In this document: positions 1 through 7,100 of the stretch, piece after piece | Layout: the number at the start of each line of letters is the position of its first letter | How positions within the stretch are numbered: position 1 is the stretch's first letter | Assembly (NCBI GenBank): GCA_021769555.1 | Contig: JAETSR010000001.1 | Span: 248,001-312,000 of the forward strand | Source: Clostridiaceae bacterium | GTDB taxonomy: Bacteria > Bacillota > Clostridia > Oscillospirales > Acutalibacteraceae | Direction of reading: 5' to 3' | DNA: 64,000 bases | Notes under the pieces: model-generated | The model's input: the letters and a program-made list of their open reading frames with translations, nothing else | What the model was told of the DNA's origin: nothing | Database searches by the model: none | Translations under genes and position numbers: made by a program

Positions 1-106
1 GCAGCCGCGCGGCGGGCTTTTTCATTTTAAGCGCTCCTTTTTCGTCCAGAATTTTTGCCGGCACAGGGGACTTTGCATAACATATTGCCGAAACTTGCAG
101 AAAACC

Positions 107-135
107 TTGACTATTGCCAGTCAAAGCGGTAATAT
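107..135 (+). promoter_or_regulatory. Promoter of the citrate synthase gene
   Basis: TTGACT (107-112), a 17-base spacer and TAATAT (130-135) form a good sigma-A-type promoter 32 bases before the citrate synthase start. Bases 1-22 look like the tail of a terminator from a gene outside the window. Confidence 0.7.
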
Positions 136-167
136 ATTAGAATAACTGAAAGAGAGGTAATGAGCTT

Positions 168-1544
168 ATGCAGCGACTGAATAAAGAGAGCCCCGAGAGC
201 ACCACAATCTCCGAGCTCTGCGCGGAATACAGAAAAAATAATTCCATAAGCCGCCGGGAGTTCGAGCGCTTCGACGTGAAGCGGGGCCTCCGCAACGCCG
301 ACGGCACCGGGGTCATGGCGGGGCTGACCCATGTGTGCAACGTCCACGGCTACCTTATCGACGACGGTGACAAGGTCCCGGACAAGGGGCGGCTCACCTA
401 CAGGGGCATTGACATTGAGGACATAGTGAACGGCTGCGCGGCGGAGGGGCGCTTCGGCTTTGAGGAGATAGTCTGGCTGCTCATCTTCGGGGAGCTCCCG
501 GACCAGCGGCAGTACAGGCGCATGTGCGACTTGCTTTTCGACAACCGTGAGCTGCCCGAGTACTTCCCCGAGGACATGATTATAAAGGCCCCCAGTAAAA
601 ACATCATGAACAAGCTCTCCCGGTCCGTGATGGCCCTCTACTCCTACGACGACGACCCGGAGGACGGCTCCCTTGAGAACAACATGCGCCAGAGCATATC
701 TTTAATAGCGAGAATGCCCTCTATCATGGCCTACGCCTATCAGGTGAAAAGGCGTCACTTTGACAAGGAGAGCATGTTCTTCCACCCCTACGAGCCGGGC
801 CACTGCACGGCGGAGGCCATCCTGAACGCCCTGCGCCCGGACAGGCAGTTCACGAGGGAGGAGGCTGAGCTCCTGGACCTTTGCATGGTGCTCCACGCGG
901 AGCACGGCGGGGGCAATAACTCCACCTTCACCACAAGGGTCCTCACCTCCGCGGGGACGGACATCTACTCTGCAATAGGCGCGGCGGTGGGCTCTTTGAA
1001 GGGCTACCGGCACGGCGGGGCGAACCATAGGGTCAAGAGCATGATGGCCGAGATAATGGAGCGGGTGAAAAACTGGGAGGACGAAGATGAGGTGGAGGCG
1101 TACCTTGAGAAGATACTCCGGGGGGAGGCCCACGACGGCAGCGGGCTGATATACGGGGTGGGCCACGCCATCTACACCCTGTCGGACCCCCGGGCGGTGA
1201 TACTCAAGGAGAAGGCGAAGCTCCTTGCGGGGAAAAAGGGCTACACGGAAAAGCTGGGGCTGTACGAGGCGGTGGAGAAGCTGGCTCCCAGGGCCTTCTT
1301 AAAGGTGACCGGGAACGAGAAGGTGATAAGCGCCAACGTGGACTTCTACTCAGGCCTTGTGTACGAAATGCTTGGGATACCTGAGGACCTGTACACCCCC
1401 ATGTTTGCCGTGTCGCGGATAGCGGGCTGGTGCGCCCACCGTATAGAGGAGCTGACCACCGGGGGCCGCATCATGCGTCCGGCCTACCGAGCATTACCTG
1501 TAAAGCAGAGGTATGTGCCCTTTTCCGAGAGAAGGGTAAAGTAA
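168..1544 (+). CDS. gltA: Citrate synthase
   Basis: Condenses oxaloacetate and acetyl-CoA to citrate in the cytoplasm, the entry step of the TCA cycle. The 458-residue protein carries the catalytic signatures of the family: HAEHGGGNNSTF near residue 244, GHAIYTLSDPRA near 333 and the ANVDFYSG aspartate near 390. The HGGGNNSTF form and the length fit the clostridial type with an extended N-terminus. ATG 168 follows an AGAGAGG ribosome site and a promoter at 107-135. It stands alone, but aconitase and isocitrate dehydrogenase lie 23 kb away in the same window, so the oxidative branch to 2-oxoglutarate can be completed. A 2-methylcitrate synthase activity cannot be excluded from sequence alone. 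Confidence 0.95.
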   Translation: MQRLNKESPESTTISELCAEYRKNNSISRREFERFDVKRGLRNADGTGVMAGLTHVCNVHGYLIDDGDKVPDKGRLTYRGIDIEDIVNGCAAEGRFGFEEIVWLLIFGELPDQRQYRRMCDLLFDNRELPEYFPEDMIIKAPSKNIMNKLSRSVMALYSYDDDPEDGSLENNMRQSISLIARMPSIMAYAYQVKRRHFDKESMFFHPYEPGHCTAEAILNALRPDRQFTREEAELLDLCMVLHAEHGGGNNSTFTTRVLTSAGTDIYSAIGAAVGSLKGYRHGGANHRVKSMMAEIMERVKNWEDEDEVEAYLEKILRGEAHDGSGLIYGVGHAIYTLSDPRAVILKEKAKLLAGKKGYTEKLGLYEAVEKLAPRAFLKVTGNEKVISANVDFYSGLVYEMLGIPEDLYTPMFAVSRIAGWCAHRIEELTTGGRIMRPAYRALPVKQRYVPFSERRVK

Positions 1545-1615
1545 AAGTTTTTGCTCAAGCTTTTTTCAAAAAGCTTGCAGGGGGAAGGGGGGGCTGGCCC
1601 CCCATAAAAATAATA
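1541..1615 (+). terminator. Palindromic intergenic repeat / terminator after citrate synthase
   Basis: AAGTTTTTGCTCAAGC is followed by an AAGCTTTTT/AAAAAGCTT stem and then a second stem GGGGGGC-tg-GCCCCCC with an AT-rich tail. It resembles the elements at 33388, 40411, 23929 and 38830, all directly behind stop codons. Confidence 0.55.
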
Positions 1616-1616
1616 T

Positions 1617-1644
1617 TTGAAAACTCCCGCAAATATGCTATAAT
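1617..1644 (+). promoter_or_regulatory. Promoter of the 1679 membrane-protein gene
   Basis: TTGAAA (1617-1622), a 16-base spacer and an extended TGC-TATAAT (-10 at 1639-1644). The gene's GGGAGGA ribosome site and ATG follow within 35 bases. Confidence 0.65.
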
Positions 1645-1678
1645 AGATACCACACTAGAAATCGGGAGGACATAACGC

Positions 1679-2572
1679 ATGGAAAAAACCAAGCTGACGA
1701 TAAACCTGGGCCTAAAGCTGGTAATATGGGGAATCCCTTTGGGGCTGACCCTTCGACTGATACAGATGGGCGCGTTCTTCGACTACGAGACCGGCTTCTA
1801 TATTGGCGCGGGAGAGCTTCTGGCCTGGCTGAGCCTGCTTCTGCCTGTAATAATGGCGGCCATAGGCGAGATATGCTTCAAAAAAAACGCCCGGGCCTTT
1901 AAGGCGCGGGAGCATGTTATTGCCAGGGGCCCGGGGATATTCGCGGGCTTCTCCGGGGGCGTGCTCCTGGTGATGGGGGCGTTCATGCTCAAGGACTATA
2001 TGAGCTTTCGGGTCTACGGCATAAACGAGTTCGAGTCCACCACGGGGGGCTGGATGCACCTTCTGGCGGCCGTCATGTCCATTATCACCGGCATACTCCA
2101 GAGCGTGCTGGCCCTGAGGCTCATGCAGGGCCGGGACCGGTTTGAGAAAGTCCCGCTGCTGTACCTGCCGGCGGTGCTCTGGGGGATGTGCCTGCTGGTG
2201 ATAGTGTACGTGTACCACGCGAAATTTGCCTCTTTAGTTGAAAACCTCTTCTCCATGTTCTCAACCGTCTGCCTTCTGATGAGCCTTTTGGGGATATGCC
2301 GGGTCCTGGCGGGGGTAAAGGAGCCCGAGGCCCTGAGGAGCCTGTTCCTGTGGGGGAGCTTCACGGCGGTGCTTGAGATACCCTACGACCTCTCCAACAC
2401 AGCCCGGGCGCTGATGGGGAGCACCTACTTCGGTGAGCTCCCGGCGGTGTACGCCCTGGGGCGGCTGGCCATGGGGATGTTCGTGCTGGCCTTTATGCTC
2501 AGCGCCTATAGGACGGGCGTGGACAAGGGGCTGGACGGGGTGCCGGGGGAGGCAAGGCATTTGGGGGAGTGA
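1679..2572 (+). CDS. Multi-pass membrane protein, function unknown
   Basis: A 297-residue protein that is almost all membrane: about eight hydrophobic segments separated by short charged loops (for example residues 14-30, 40-62, 82-102, 122-146, 158-180, 186-208, 222-235 and 255-276). The N-terminus is short and cytoplasmic-looking (MEKTKLTINLGLK) and the C-terminus ends in a charged tail. No motif or family was recognised. It has its own promoter and a GGGAGGA ribosome site, lies between citrate synthase and gap, and shows no operon link to either. It could be an orphan integral membrane protein of the kind common in clostridia; no function is proposed. Confidence 0.75.
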   Translation: MEKTKLTINLGLKLVIWGIPLGLTLRLIQMGAFFDYETGFYIGAGELLAWLSLLLPVIMAAIGEICFKKNARAFKAREHVIARGPGIFAGFSGGVLLVMGAFMLKDYMSFRVYGINEFESTTGGWMHLLAAVMSIITGILQSVLALRLMQGRDRFEKVPLLYLPAVLWGMCLLVIVYVYHAKFASLVENLFSMFSTVCLLMSLLGICRVLAGVKEPEALRSLFLWGSFTAVLEIPYDLSNTARALMGSTYFGELPAVYALGRLAMGMFVLAFMLSAYRTGVDKGLDGVPGEARHLGE

Positions 2573-2643
2573 GGATTTTTCCTTTTCGGCAAAACAACCA
2601 GAATAAGCCCGCGGATTTTTCAGCTAAAAATATTGGTAGGGAC

Positions 2644-2672
2644 TTGTAATTTTGGAAGAAATGTATTAAAAT
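2644..2672 (+). promoter_or_regulatory. Promoter of gap
   Basis: TTGTAA (2644-2649), 17 bases, TAAAAT (2667-2672). The same TTGTAA-17-TAAAAT arrangement drives the YitT gene at 9676-9704. Confidence 0.6.
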
Positions 2673-2715
2673 AGGGGTAAGCTCTGTATCCATAAACTTT
2701 TAGGAGGTTTTTCCA

Positions 2716-3729
2716 ATGTCTGTAAAAGTTGCAATTAACGGTTTTGGCCGCATCGGGCGCCTTGCGTTCCGTCAGATGTTCGGCGCTGAGGGCTATGAGG
2801 TCGTGGCTATCAACGACCTGACAAGCCCCAAGATGCTTGCCCATCTTCTGAAGTATGACTCCGCCCAGGGCCGCTACGCCCTGTGCGACAAGGTGGAGGC
2901 CGGCGAGGACTCCATCACTGTTGACGGCAAGACCATCAAAATCTATGCCGAGAAGGACGCAAAGGACCTGCCCTGGGGCCAGATAGGCGTTGACGTTGTG
3001 CTTGAGTGCACCGGCTTCTACTGCTCCAAGGAGAAGTCCCAGGCCCATATCGACGCGGGCGCCAAGAAGGTCGTTATCTCCGCCCCCGCCGGCAAGGACC
3101 TGAAGACCATCGTCTTCTCCGTCAACGAGGGTACCCTGGACAGCAGCGACACCATCATCAGCGCCGCCTCCTGCACCACCAACTGCCTGGCCCCCATGGC
3201 CAACACCCTGAATAAGTACGCCGAGATTCAGAGCGGTATCATGACCACTGTCCACGCCTTCACCGGCGACCAGATGGTCCTGGACGGCCCCCACCGCAAG
3301 GGCGACCTGCGCCGCGCCCGCGCCGCCGCTGTGAACATCGTTCCCAACAGCACCGGCGCCGCCAAGGCTATCGGCCTCGTTATCCCCGAGCTCAACGGCA
3401 AGCTCATCGGCTCCGCTCAGCGCGTGCCCGTGCCCACCGGCTCCACCACCATCCTGGTAGCCGTCGTCAAGGGCGAGAACGTGACCGTTGAGGGCATTAA
3501 CGCCGCCATGAAGGCCGCCGCCTCCGACTCCTTCGGCTACACCGAGGAGCCCCTGGTGTCCTCCGACATCATCGGCATCACCTACGGCTCCCTGTTCGAC
3601 GCCACCCAGACCATGGTCACCGAGATTGGCAATGGCCTCTATCAGGTACAGGTCGTGTCCTGGTATGACAACGAGAACAGCTACACCAGCCAGATGGTGC
3701 GCACCATTAAGTACTTCGCCTCTATCTAA
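2716..3729 (+). CDS. gap: Glyceraldehyde-3-phosphate dehydrogenase
   Basis: Oxidises and phosphorylates glyceraldehyde 3-phosphate to 1,3-bisphosphoglycerate with NAD+, a core glycolytic step. The 337 residues match the family length. Visible are the Rossmann start INGFGRIGR, the catalytic SCTTNC with the nucleophile near residue 152, the [27 protein letters not shown]... substrate loop and the WYDNENSY segment near the C-terminus. A strong TTTTAGGAGG ribosome site precedes ATG 2716. Codon use is markedly shifted toward C-ending codons (GCC, ACC, CTG, AAG) compared with neighbours rich in ATA, AGG and GGG, as expected for a very highly expressed gene. It is monocistronic, with its own promoter and a strong terminator at 3756-3788. 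Confidence 0.97.
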   Translation: MSVKVAINGFGRIGRLAFRQMFGAEGYEVVAINDLTSPKMLAHLLKYDSAQGRYALCDKVEAGEDSITVDGKTIKIYAEKDAKDLPWGQIGVDVVLECTGFYCSKEKSQAHIDAGAKKVVISAPAGKDLKTIVFSVNEGTLDSSDTIISAASCTTNCLAPMANTLNKYAEIQSGIMTTVHAFTGDQMVLDGPHRKGDLRRARAAAVNIVPNSTGAAKAIGLVIPELNGKLIGSAQRVPVPTGSTTILVAVVKGENVTVEGINAAMKAAASDSFGYTEEPLVSSDIIGITYGSLFDATQTMVTEIGNGLYQVQVVSWYDNENSYTSQMVRTIKYFASI

Positions 3730-3755
3730 GCTTTGATTTGAGCGTTATAGAGTGA

Positions 3756-3788
3756 AAAAGCCCCCGGGGACAAGCCCTGGGGGTTTTT
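3756..3788 (+). terminator. Terminator of gap
   Basis: AAAAAGCCCCCGGGG and CCCTGGGGGTTTTT form a GC-rich hairpin ending in a T-run, 27 bases after the gap stop. Confidence 0.85.
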
Positions 3789-3794
3789 GCTTGG

Positions 3795-3823
3795 TTGACA
3801 AAATATTTCATTTGTGCTAGAAT
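3795..3823 (+). promoter_or_regulatory. Sense (toxin) promoter of small locus 1
   Basis: Perfect TTGACA (3795-3800), 17-base spacer, extended -10 TGC-TAGAAT (3818-3823). It fires toward the 29-residue peptide gene. Confidence 0.8.
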
Positions 3824-3830
3824 ACAGTCA

Positions 3831-4058
3831 GACGTTGTCGCATAACGGCGGTTTAGCTATTCCCTCGAAAGGGGGTGAAGCTAATGGGAAAGGTATGGAA
3901 GGTACTGCGTTTCGTTATAGCTGTGCTCGTTTGGCTAGCAGTGCTGATATACATAGCACCAAAAGCATGCTAGCCGCCCGGTCGGGCCCGGACGGCTAGT
4001 GTGTTAAAATAAGCACTAGATTTGTTCCAAACAGGCTAAACCGCCTTGCGGCAGCGTC
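3831..4058. repeat. Inverted arms of small locus 1
   Basis: The left arm 3831-3857 (starting GACGTTGTCGCA, ending GGCGGTTTAGC) is matched by the reverse complement of 4035-4058 (GACGCTGCCGCA, then GGCGGTTTAGC). The differences are T versus C, so sense-RNA U would still pair with G. The arms sit just inside the two convergent promoters, as in loci 3a and 3b. Confidence 0.75.
3884..3973 (+). CDS. Small hydrophobic peptide, putative type I toxin (locus 1)
   Basis: A 29-residue peptide, too short for normal gene calling. It starts MGKVWKVLRFVIAVL, continues as one apolar helix to about residue 24, and ends APKAC, so it has a basic N-terminus and a single membrane-spanning stretch, the usual form of membrane-damaging type I toxins. 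ATG 3884 follows an AAGGGGGTGAAG ribosome site. That site is sequestered by its own upstream hairpin CCCTC-GAAA-GGGGG (about 3862-3875). The stop TAG lies inside the terminator-like stem CTAGCCG/CGGCTAG (3970-3999). An antisense promoter faces it from 4072-4100. The peptide is not obviously related to those of loci 3a/3b, although the locus plan is the same. The toxin role is inferred. Confidence 0.6.
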   Translation: MGKVWKVLRFVIAVLVWLAVLIYIAPKAC

Positions 4059-4065
4059 CCTTTGT
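3961..4065 (-). ncRNA. Putative antisense (antitoxin) RNA of locus 1
   Basis: Predicted to start about 4065 from the minus-strand promoter at 4072-4100 and to run leftward through the stem at 3970-3999, ending at a short T-run (AAAA at 3961-3964 on the plus strand). About 105 bases. It is antisense to the 3' end of the peptide transcript. Its own 5' end repeats the 5' arm of the sense RNA. Ends are estimates. Confidence 0.55.
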
Positions 4066-4071
4066 GCTTAT

Positions 4072-4100
4072 ATTATACCCCGGACTTGCGCGGTTGTCAA
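4072..4100 (-). promoter_or_regulatory. Antisense promoter of locus 1
   Basis: On the minus strand, TTGACA (4095-4100), exactly 17 bases, TATAAT (4072-4077): a perfect consensus promoter pointing back at the small peptide gene. Confidence 0.8.
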
Positions 4101-4128
4101 GCCCGGATTTTTTGACGGAGGTGTGATT

Positions 4129-4785
4129 ATGGTAGAAATAAAATCCTGGGCGGAGGAATTTGCCCGAAAGCTCAGGGATGAGTTCGGCCCGCGGCTGCTC
4201 TTTGCGGGGTATCAGGGCAGCTATGCCAGGGGGGAGGCCACCCCTGAGAGCGACATCGATATTGTGACAATACTGGACGAGCTGAGTACCGCGGACCTTG
4301 AGCGCTACAGGCGGCTGGTGGGCGCCATGCCCTGCGGAGGGCTGGCGTGCGGGTTCATCTGCGGGGAGCGGGAGCTCAGGGGCTGGCCCCGGCACGACCT
4401 TCTGAGCGTGGCCCTGGACACAAAGCCGGTGCTGGGGAGCCTTGAGAAATTCCTGCCGGAGTTTACCGCGGCAGACAGGCGCGAGGCGCTGGCGGTTGGT
4501 GCCTCGGGGCTGTACCACGCCGCCTGCCATACGTACCTTTACGGCGACCGGGCCCGGGCGCTGCCGGGGCTTTTGAAGCAGGCCTTCTTCTGCCTGAGGC
4601 TTTGGGAGCTCTGCCGGGAGGGTAGGTACTGCGCCGCGAAGTCTGAGCTCCTGGGGGTGCTGGACGGGCGGGAGCACAGGATATTGAGTATGCTGACGGA
4701 CGGGCTCCCGGATGATGTGGACGGGGCATATGAGCTGCTTATTGGGTGGAGCTCAGAGGTGGTCCGGGAGGCGCAGCCCCGCTAA
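4129..4785 (+). CDS. Nucleotidyltransferase-fold protein with helical C-terminal domain
   Basis: Residues 25-45 hold the polymerase-beta-type nucleotidyltransferase signature GSYARGEATPESDIDIV, that is GS followed by the DxD metal-binding pair. The second half (about 115-215) is helical and resembles the HEPN/KNTase C-terminal bundles that accompany such domains. Expected chemistry is transfer of a nucleotide to a small molecule, RNA or protein; the substrate is unknown. ATG 4129 is preferred over GTG 4123 because the GGAGG ribosome site (4117-4121) is then seven bases away. The gene sits directly behind the antisense promoter of locus 1, and its last 33 bases overlap the convergent gene at 4753-5208. 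Aminoglycoside adenylyltransferase or a MNT-like antitoxin are alternative readings. Confidence 0.7.
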   Translation: MVEIKSWAEEFARKLRDEFGPRLLFAGYQGSYARGEATPESDIDIVTILDELSTADLERYRRLVGAMPCGGLACGFICGERELRGWPRHDLLSVALDTKPVLGSLEKFLPEFTAADRREALAVGASGLYHAACHTYLYGDRARALPGLLKQAFFCLRLWELCREGRYCAAKSELLGVLDGREHRILSMLTDGLPDDVDGAYELLIGWSSEVVREAQPR

Positions 4786-5208
4786 CTCCTCAATGTCCTT
4801 CAATTCATAGCTTTTAACAGGACTGTTATTATTCTTCTTGGTCTTATTATTGTTCTTATTCTTTATATGGGTACCATTTGTGGTACTGTTTTTAGTACTA
4901 TTTTTGGTACCATATTCTACGCAAAAAATGCTCTCAATAAGGCTGAAACGAGTGGGGTGCCCCTTTGTGCCCTTGTTGAAGGAAATAAGCCCGGCCTCGG
5001 CGGGCCTGTCCCTTGCGCGGTAAACCGTGCGCTTGTCAGCAGTGTCGGTCATCTGCATCAGCCGCAGGGTGTCCACCTGCACCGACTCCGGCCATCCGGC
5101 ACGGTTGAAGACGTTCAAAAGCTTGAAGTACATCAGCTGTGCATTCCCCGGCAGAGCGTTGCTTTCCAGCCAGCGGTTGAAGGAGTTTAAGTAGTCATAA
5201 TATGTCAT
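4753..5208 (-). CDS. Truncated replication-initiator-like winged-helix protein
   Basis: The 151-residue protein starts MTYYDYLNSFNRWLE, the N-terminal form of helix-turn-helix replication proteins found in phages and conjugative elements of Firmicutes. The helix-turn-helix part (about 1-95) is followed by a low-complexity Asn/Thr/Lys linker (GTKNSTKNSTTNGT then a KNNNKTKKNNN run) and stops soon after with DIEELAGLRLPDHL. Relatives that I recall are longer, so this is probably a C-terminally truncated remnant. Start 5208 has a very strong AGGAGGTGAT ribosome site. The linker DNA is AT-rich, unlike its surroundings, which fits an acquired gene. Its 3' end overlaps the nucleotidyltransferase gene. 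No other mobile-element genes are nearby. Confidence 0.55.
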   Translation of the reverse strand: MTYYDYLNSFNRWLESNALPGNAQLMYFKLLNVFNRAGWPESVQVDTLRLMQMTDTADKRTVYRARDRPAEAGLISFNKGTKGHPTRFSLIESIFCVEYGTKNSTKNSTTNGTHIKNKNNNKTKKNNNSPVKSYELKDIEELAGLRLPDHL

Positions 5209-5261
5209 TTGTATCACCTCCTGTAAAAAGTACCCTTCAACCATAGGCCCAAAACAGGGGG

Positions 5262-5285
5262 AAGTTCGCTATAAAAGGCGAACTT
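5262..5285. promoter_or_regulatory. Inverted repeat upstream of the 5208 gene, candidate operator
   Basis: AAGTTCGC (5262-5269) and GCGAACTT (5278-5285) are perfect 8-base arms around the AT-rich centre TATAAAAG, in the 5' region of the minus-strand gene. Confidence 0.45.
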
Positions 5286-5341
5286 TTAGAAATTTTCTGA
5301 TAAATTTACGGTATAATTTACAAATTGTTCATATTCTCCCC

Positions 5342-5372
5342 TTGACTCGAACACCGTGTCGCACCCTATACT
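5342..5372 (+). promoter_or_regulatory. MerR-type autoregulated promoter with 19-base spacer
   Basis: TTGACT (5342-5347) and TATACT (5367-5372) are separated by 19 bases, the over-long spacing that MerR-family activators correct by DNA distortion. The spacer holds the palindrome ACAC-C-GTGT. The next gene encodes a MerR protein, so autoregulation is likely. Confidence 0.65.
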
Positions 5373-5395
5373 TACAGCCAGAGAGGAGTGAGAGC

Positions 5396-6376
5396 ATGGA
5401 AAACATGCTGACCGTAACCGATGTCTCAAGGGAGCTGGGGCTCTCCACCCGGATGCTCCGGTACTACGAGGAGCAGGGGCTCATCGAGAGCCGCCGGGGG
5501 GAGGGCTACGCCTACAGGATGTACGACGGCGAGGCCCTGAGCCGGCTCAGGCAGATAATCGTCCTGCGCCGCCTGCGCATACCCCTTCGGGAGGTGAAGC
5601 TTATTTTGGAGGACCCCGGCGCCCAGTGGGCGATATTCGTCTTCCAGCAAAAGCTGTCAGAACTTGACAGGGAGATTGGGGACATCCGGGCCGTGCGGGA
5701 GGTCATAGACGAGCTGCTCGCCTCGCTGAAGACCCGCTACTGGCTCCCCGCCGGGGACGTGCTCCTGGACGAGGACATCAGCGCGGCGCTCCCGACCCTC
5801 TCAAACTCATATGAATTAGAAAAGGAGCGTGCAAGAAAAATGGAGAACCTGAACAAAGCTGAGGAAAATATGCAGCTAAAGGATGTGCGCATTGTACACC
5901 TCCCCCCGGCAACGGTGGCCTCCGCGCGGTACTTCGGCCCCGACCCCGAGGACCATGCCGGGCTGATGATAGCGGACTTCACCCGGGCGAACAGGCTCTG
6001 GGAGACCGGGGACGTGCGGCTCTACGGCTTCAACTCCCCCAACCCTCCCCCCGAGGGCGGCGAGTACGGCTACGAGTTCTGGGTGACAATACCTGACGAA
6101 ATGGACGTGCCCGCGCCCCTTACAAAAAAGCGCTTCAAAGGGGGCACCTACGCCGCCCACGCCATCAAAATGGGGGACTTCCACGAGTGGCAGTGGCTCT
6201 TTAAATGGGCCTATGAGAGCGAGGAGTACGAGATAAACGGCTCCGGCACCCCCGACGACATGTTCGGCGGCCTTGAGGAGCACCTGGACTATTATGACAG
6301 CATCCAGGAGACCCCAGAGGGCGAGCCGGCGGTACATCAGCTGGATTTGCTTATTCCGGTGAAGAAGAGGGGTTGA
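5396..6376 (+). CDS. MerR-family regulator with GyrI-like effector domain
   Basis: Residues 1-70 form the MerR winged helix (MLTVTDVSRELGLSTRMLRYYE...), followed by a coiled dimerisation helix (about 75-120) and a C-terminal GyrI-like/BmrR-type effector-binding domain (about 160-326; YGFNSPNPPPEGGEYGYEFWVTIPDEM). Such proteins sense lipophilic or cationic small molecules and activate promoters with long spacers. ATG 5396 follows GAGAGGAGTG; the upstream in-frame ATG would lie inside the promoter. It appears monocistronic, ending in the bidirectional terminator at 6398-6431. The target besides itself is unknown; no efflux gene adjoins it. Confidence 0.85.
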   Translation: MENMLTVTDVSRELGLSTRMLRYYEEQGLIESRRGEGYAYRMYDGEALSRLRQIIVLRRLRIPLREVKLILEDPGAQWAIFVFQQKLSELDREIGDIRAVREVIDELLASLKTRYWLPAGDVLLDEDISAALPTLSNSYELEKERARKMENLNKAEENMQLKDVRIVHLPPATVASARYFGPDPEDHAGLMIADFTRANRLWETGDVRLYGFNSPNPPPEGGEYGYEFWVTIPDEMDVPAPLTKKRFKGGTYAAHAIKMGDFHEWQWLFKWAYESEEYEINGSGTPDDMFGGLEEHLDYYDSIQETPEGEPAVHQLDLLIPVKKRG

Positions 6377-6397
6377 CAAATTCTGCAACAAAAAATG

Positions 6398-6431
6398 GAG
6401 CAGCCGTGTCCCGGGGGCGGGACGGCTGCTC
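6398..6431. terminator. Bidirectional terminator between MerR gene and RelE-type module
   Basis: GAGCAGCCGT (6398-6407) pairs with ACGGCTGCTC (6422-6431) around a GC-rich centre, with T-rich sequence to the right and an A-run to the left. Confidence 0.75.
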
Positions 6432-6454
6432 TTTCTATTTATATAGGTTCGCAC

Positions 6455-6676
6455 TTATTCGGCATAATCTGACAAGTTATCCCAGTCAACATCATTCTCG
6501 TCCACAAACCCGCTCTCCTCGGCCTGGGCCAGCTCCACAGCCTCCTGGGGGGTCAGCCGTGTGTAGTCCGGGTCCCAGGCGCGCACCAGCTTCTTTATGA
6601 ACTCAAAGGCAAAGCTCTGCTCGGACTCAGGGAGCATATCCATCAGCCTGGCCGCCGCCATGGATTTTTCTGACAT
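6455..6676 (-). CDS. Antitoxin of a RelE-type toxin-antitoxin pair
   Basis: A 73-residue acidic protein starting MSEKSMAAARLMDMLPESEQ and ending DWDNLSDYAE. It resembles the short RelB-like or DUF6290-type antitoxins that partner RelE toxins in clostridia: helical N-terminus, acidic unstructured tail. ATG 6676 follows GTGAGGTGG. It lies 10 bases downstream of the toxin gene on the same strand, so the order is toxin first. It would bind and neutralise the toxin and repress the shared promoter at 6961-6989. The family match is by general resemblance. Confidence 0.65.
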   Translation of the reverse strand: MSEKSMAAARLMDMLPESEQSFAFEFIKKLVRAWDPDYTRLTPQEAVELAQAEESGFVDENDVDWDNLSDYAE

Positions 6677-6686
6677 ACAGTCCACC

Positions 6687-6935
6687 TCACTTATAAATGT
6701 CCCCGCGGTTTCCGATATCAAGGACCAGCAGGGCACGCCCGTCCACGCGGTAAATTACACGCCAATTCCCTACACGAAGGCGCATTCTGCCGACGCTGCA
6801 GCCCTGCATGTTCTTGATATCGCCTCTTGGGGGGACTTCACAAAGGCCGGAAACAGCAGTGCGTATGCGCGTGACGGCGCGGTTATCAAGCCTGCTCAAA
6901 AATTTCAGGGATTTTTTGGAGTACTTTATGACCAA
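6687..6935 (-). CDS. RelE/ParE-family mRNA-interferase-type toxin
   Basis: About 82 residues with the RelE fold pattern: an N-terminal MVIKYSKKSLKFLSRLD, a helix AVTRIRTAVSGLCE, a strand pair around GDIKNMQGCSVGRMRLRVGNWRVIYRVD, and the terminal strand LLVLDIGNRGDIYK. The RLRVGNWRVIYRV segment is the most diagnostic. Such toxins cleave mRNA on the ribosome. No ATG fits. TTG 6935 is chosen because AGAAGGTG lies six bases upstream and because a perfect promoter at 6961-6989 would start transcription about 6954, excluding the longer reading to 7031. Toxin-first order. Confidence 0.75.
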   Translation of the reverse strand: MVIKYSKKSLKFLSRLDNRAVTRIRTAVSGLCEVPPRGDIKNMQGCSVGRMRLRVGNWRVIYRVDGRALLVLDIGNRGDIYK

Positions 6936-6960
6936 TCTGCACACCTTCTTATCCAATATA

Positions 6961-6989
6961 ATTATACCCCGTAGCTCCCTGTTTGTCAA
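6961..6989 (-). promoter_or_regulatory. Promoter of the RelE-type module
   Basis: Minus strand TTGACA (6984-6989), 17 bases, TATAAT (6961-6966): perfect consensus. Confidence 0.8.
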
Positions 6990-7025
6990 CCCTGCCGCAA
7001 AATCCAAAATAATTCCATTATCCCC

Positions 7026-7054
7026 TTGCATTTTTAGCTAAACCAAGTTATAAT
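7026..7054 (+). promoter_or_regulatory. Promoter of the sugar dehydrogenase operon
   Basis: TTGCAT (7026-7031), 17 bases, TATAAT (7049-7054), divergent from the toxin module promoter. Confidence 0.65.
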
Positions 7055-7100
7055 CACACTAAACAATGGGGAGACCCACAAATCCAAAGGAGACCACAAA

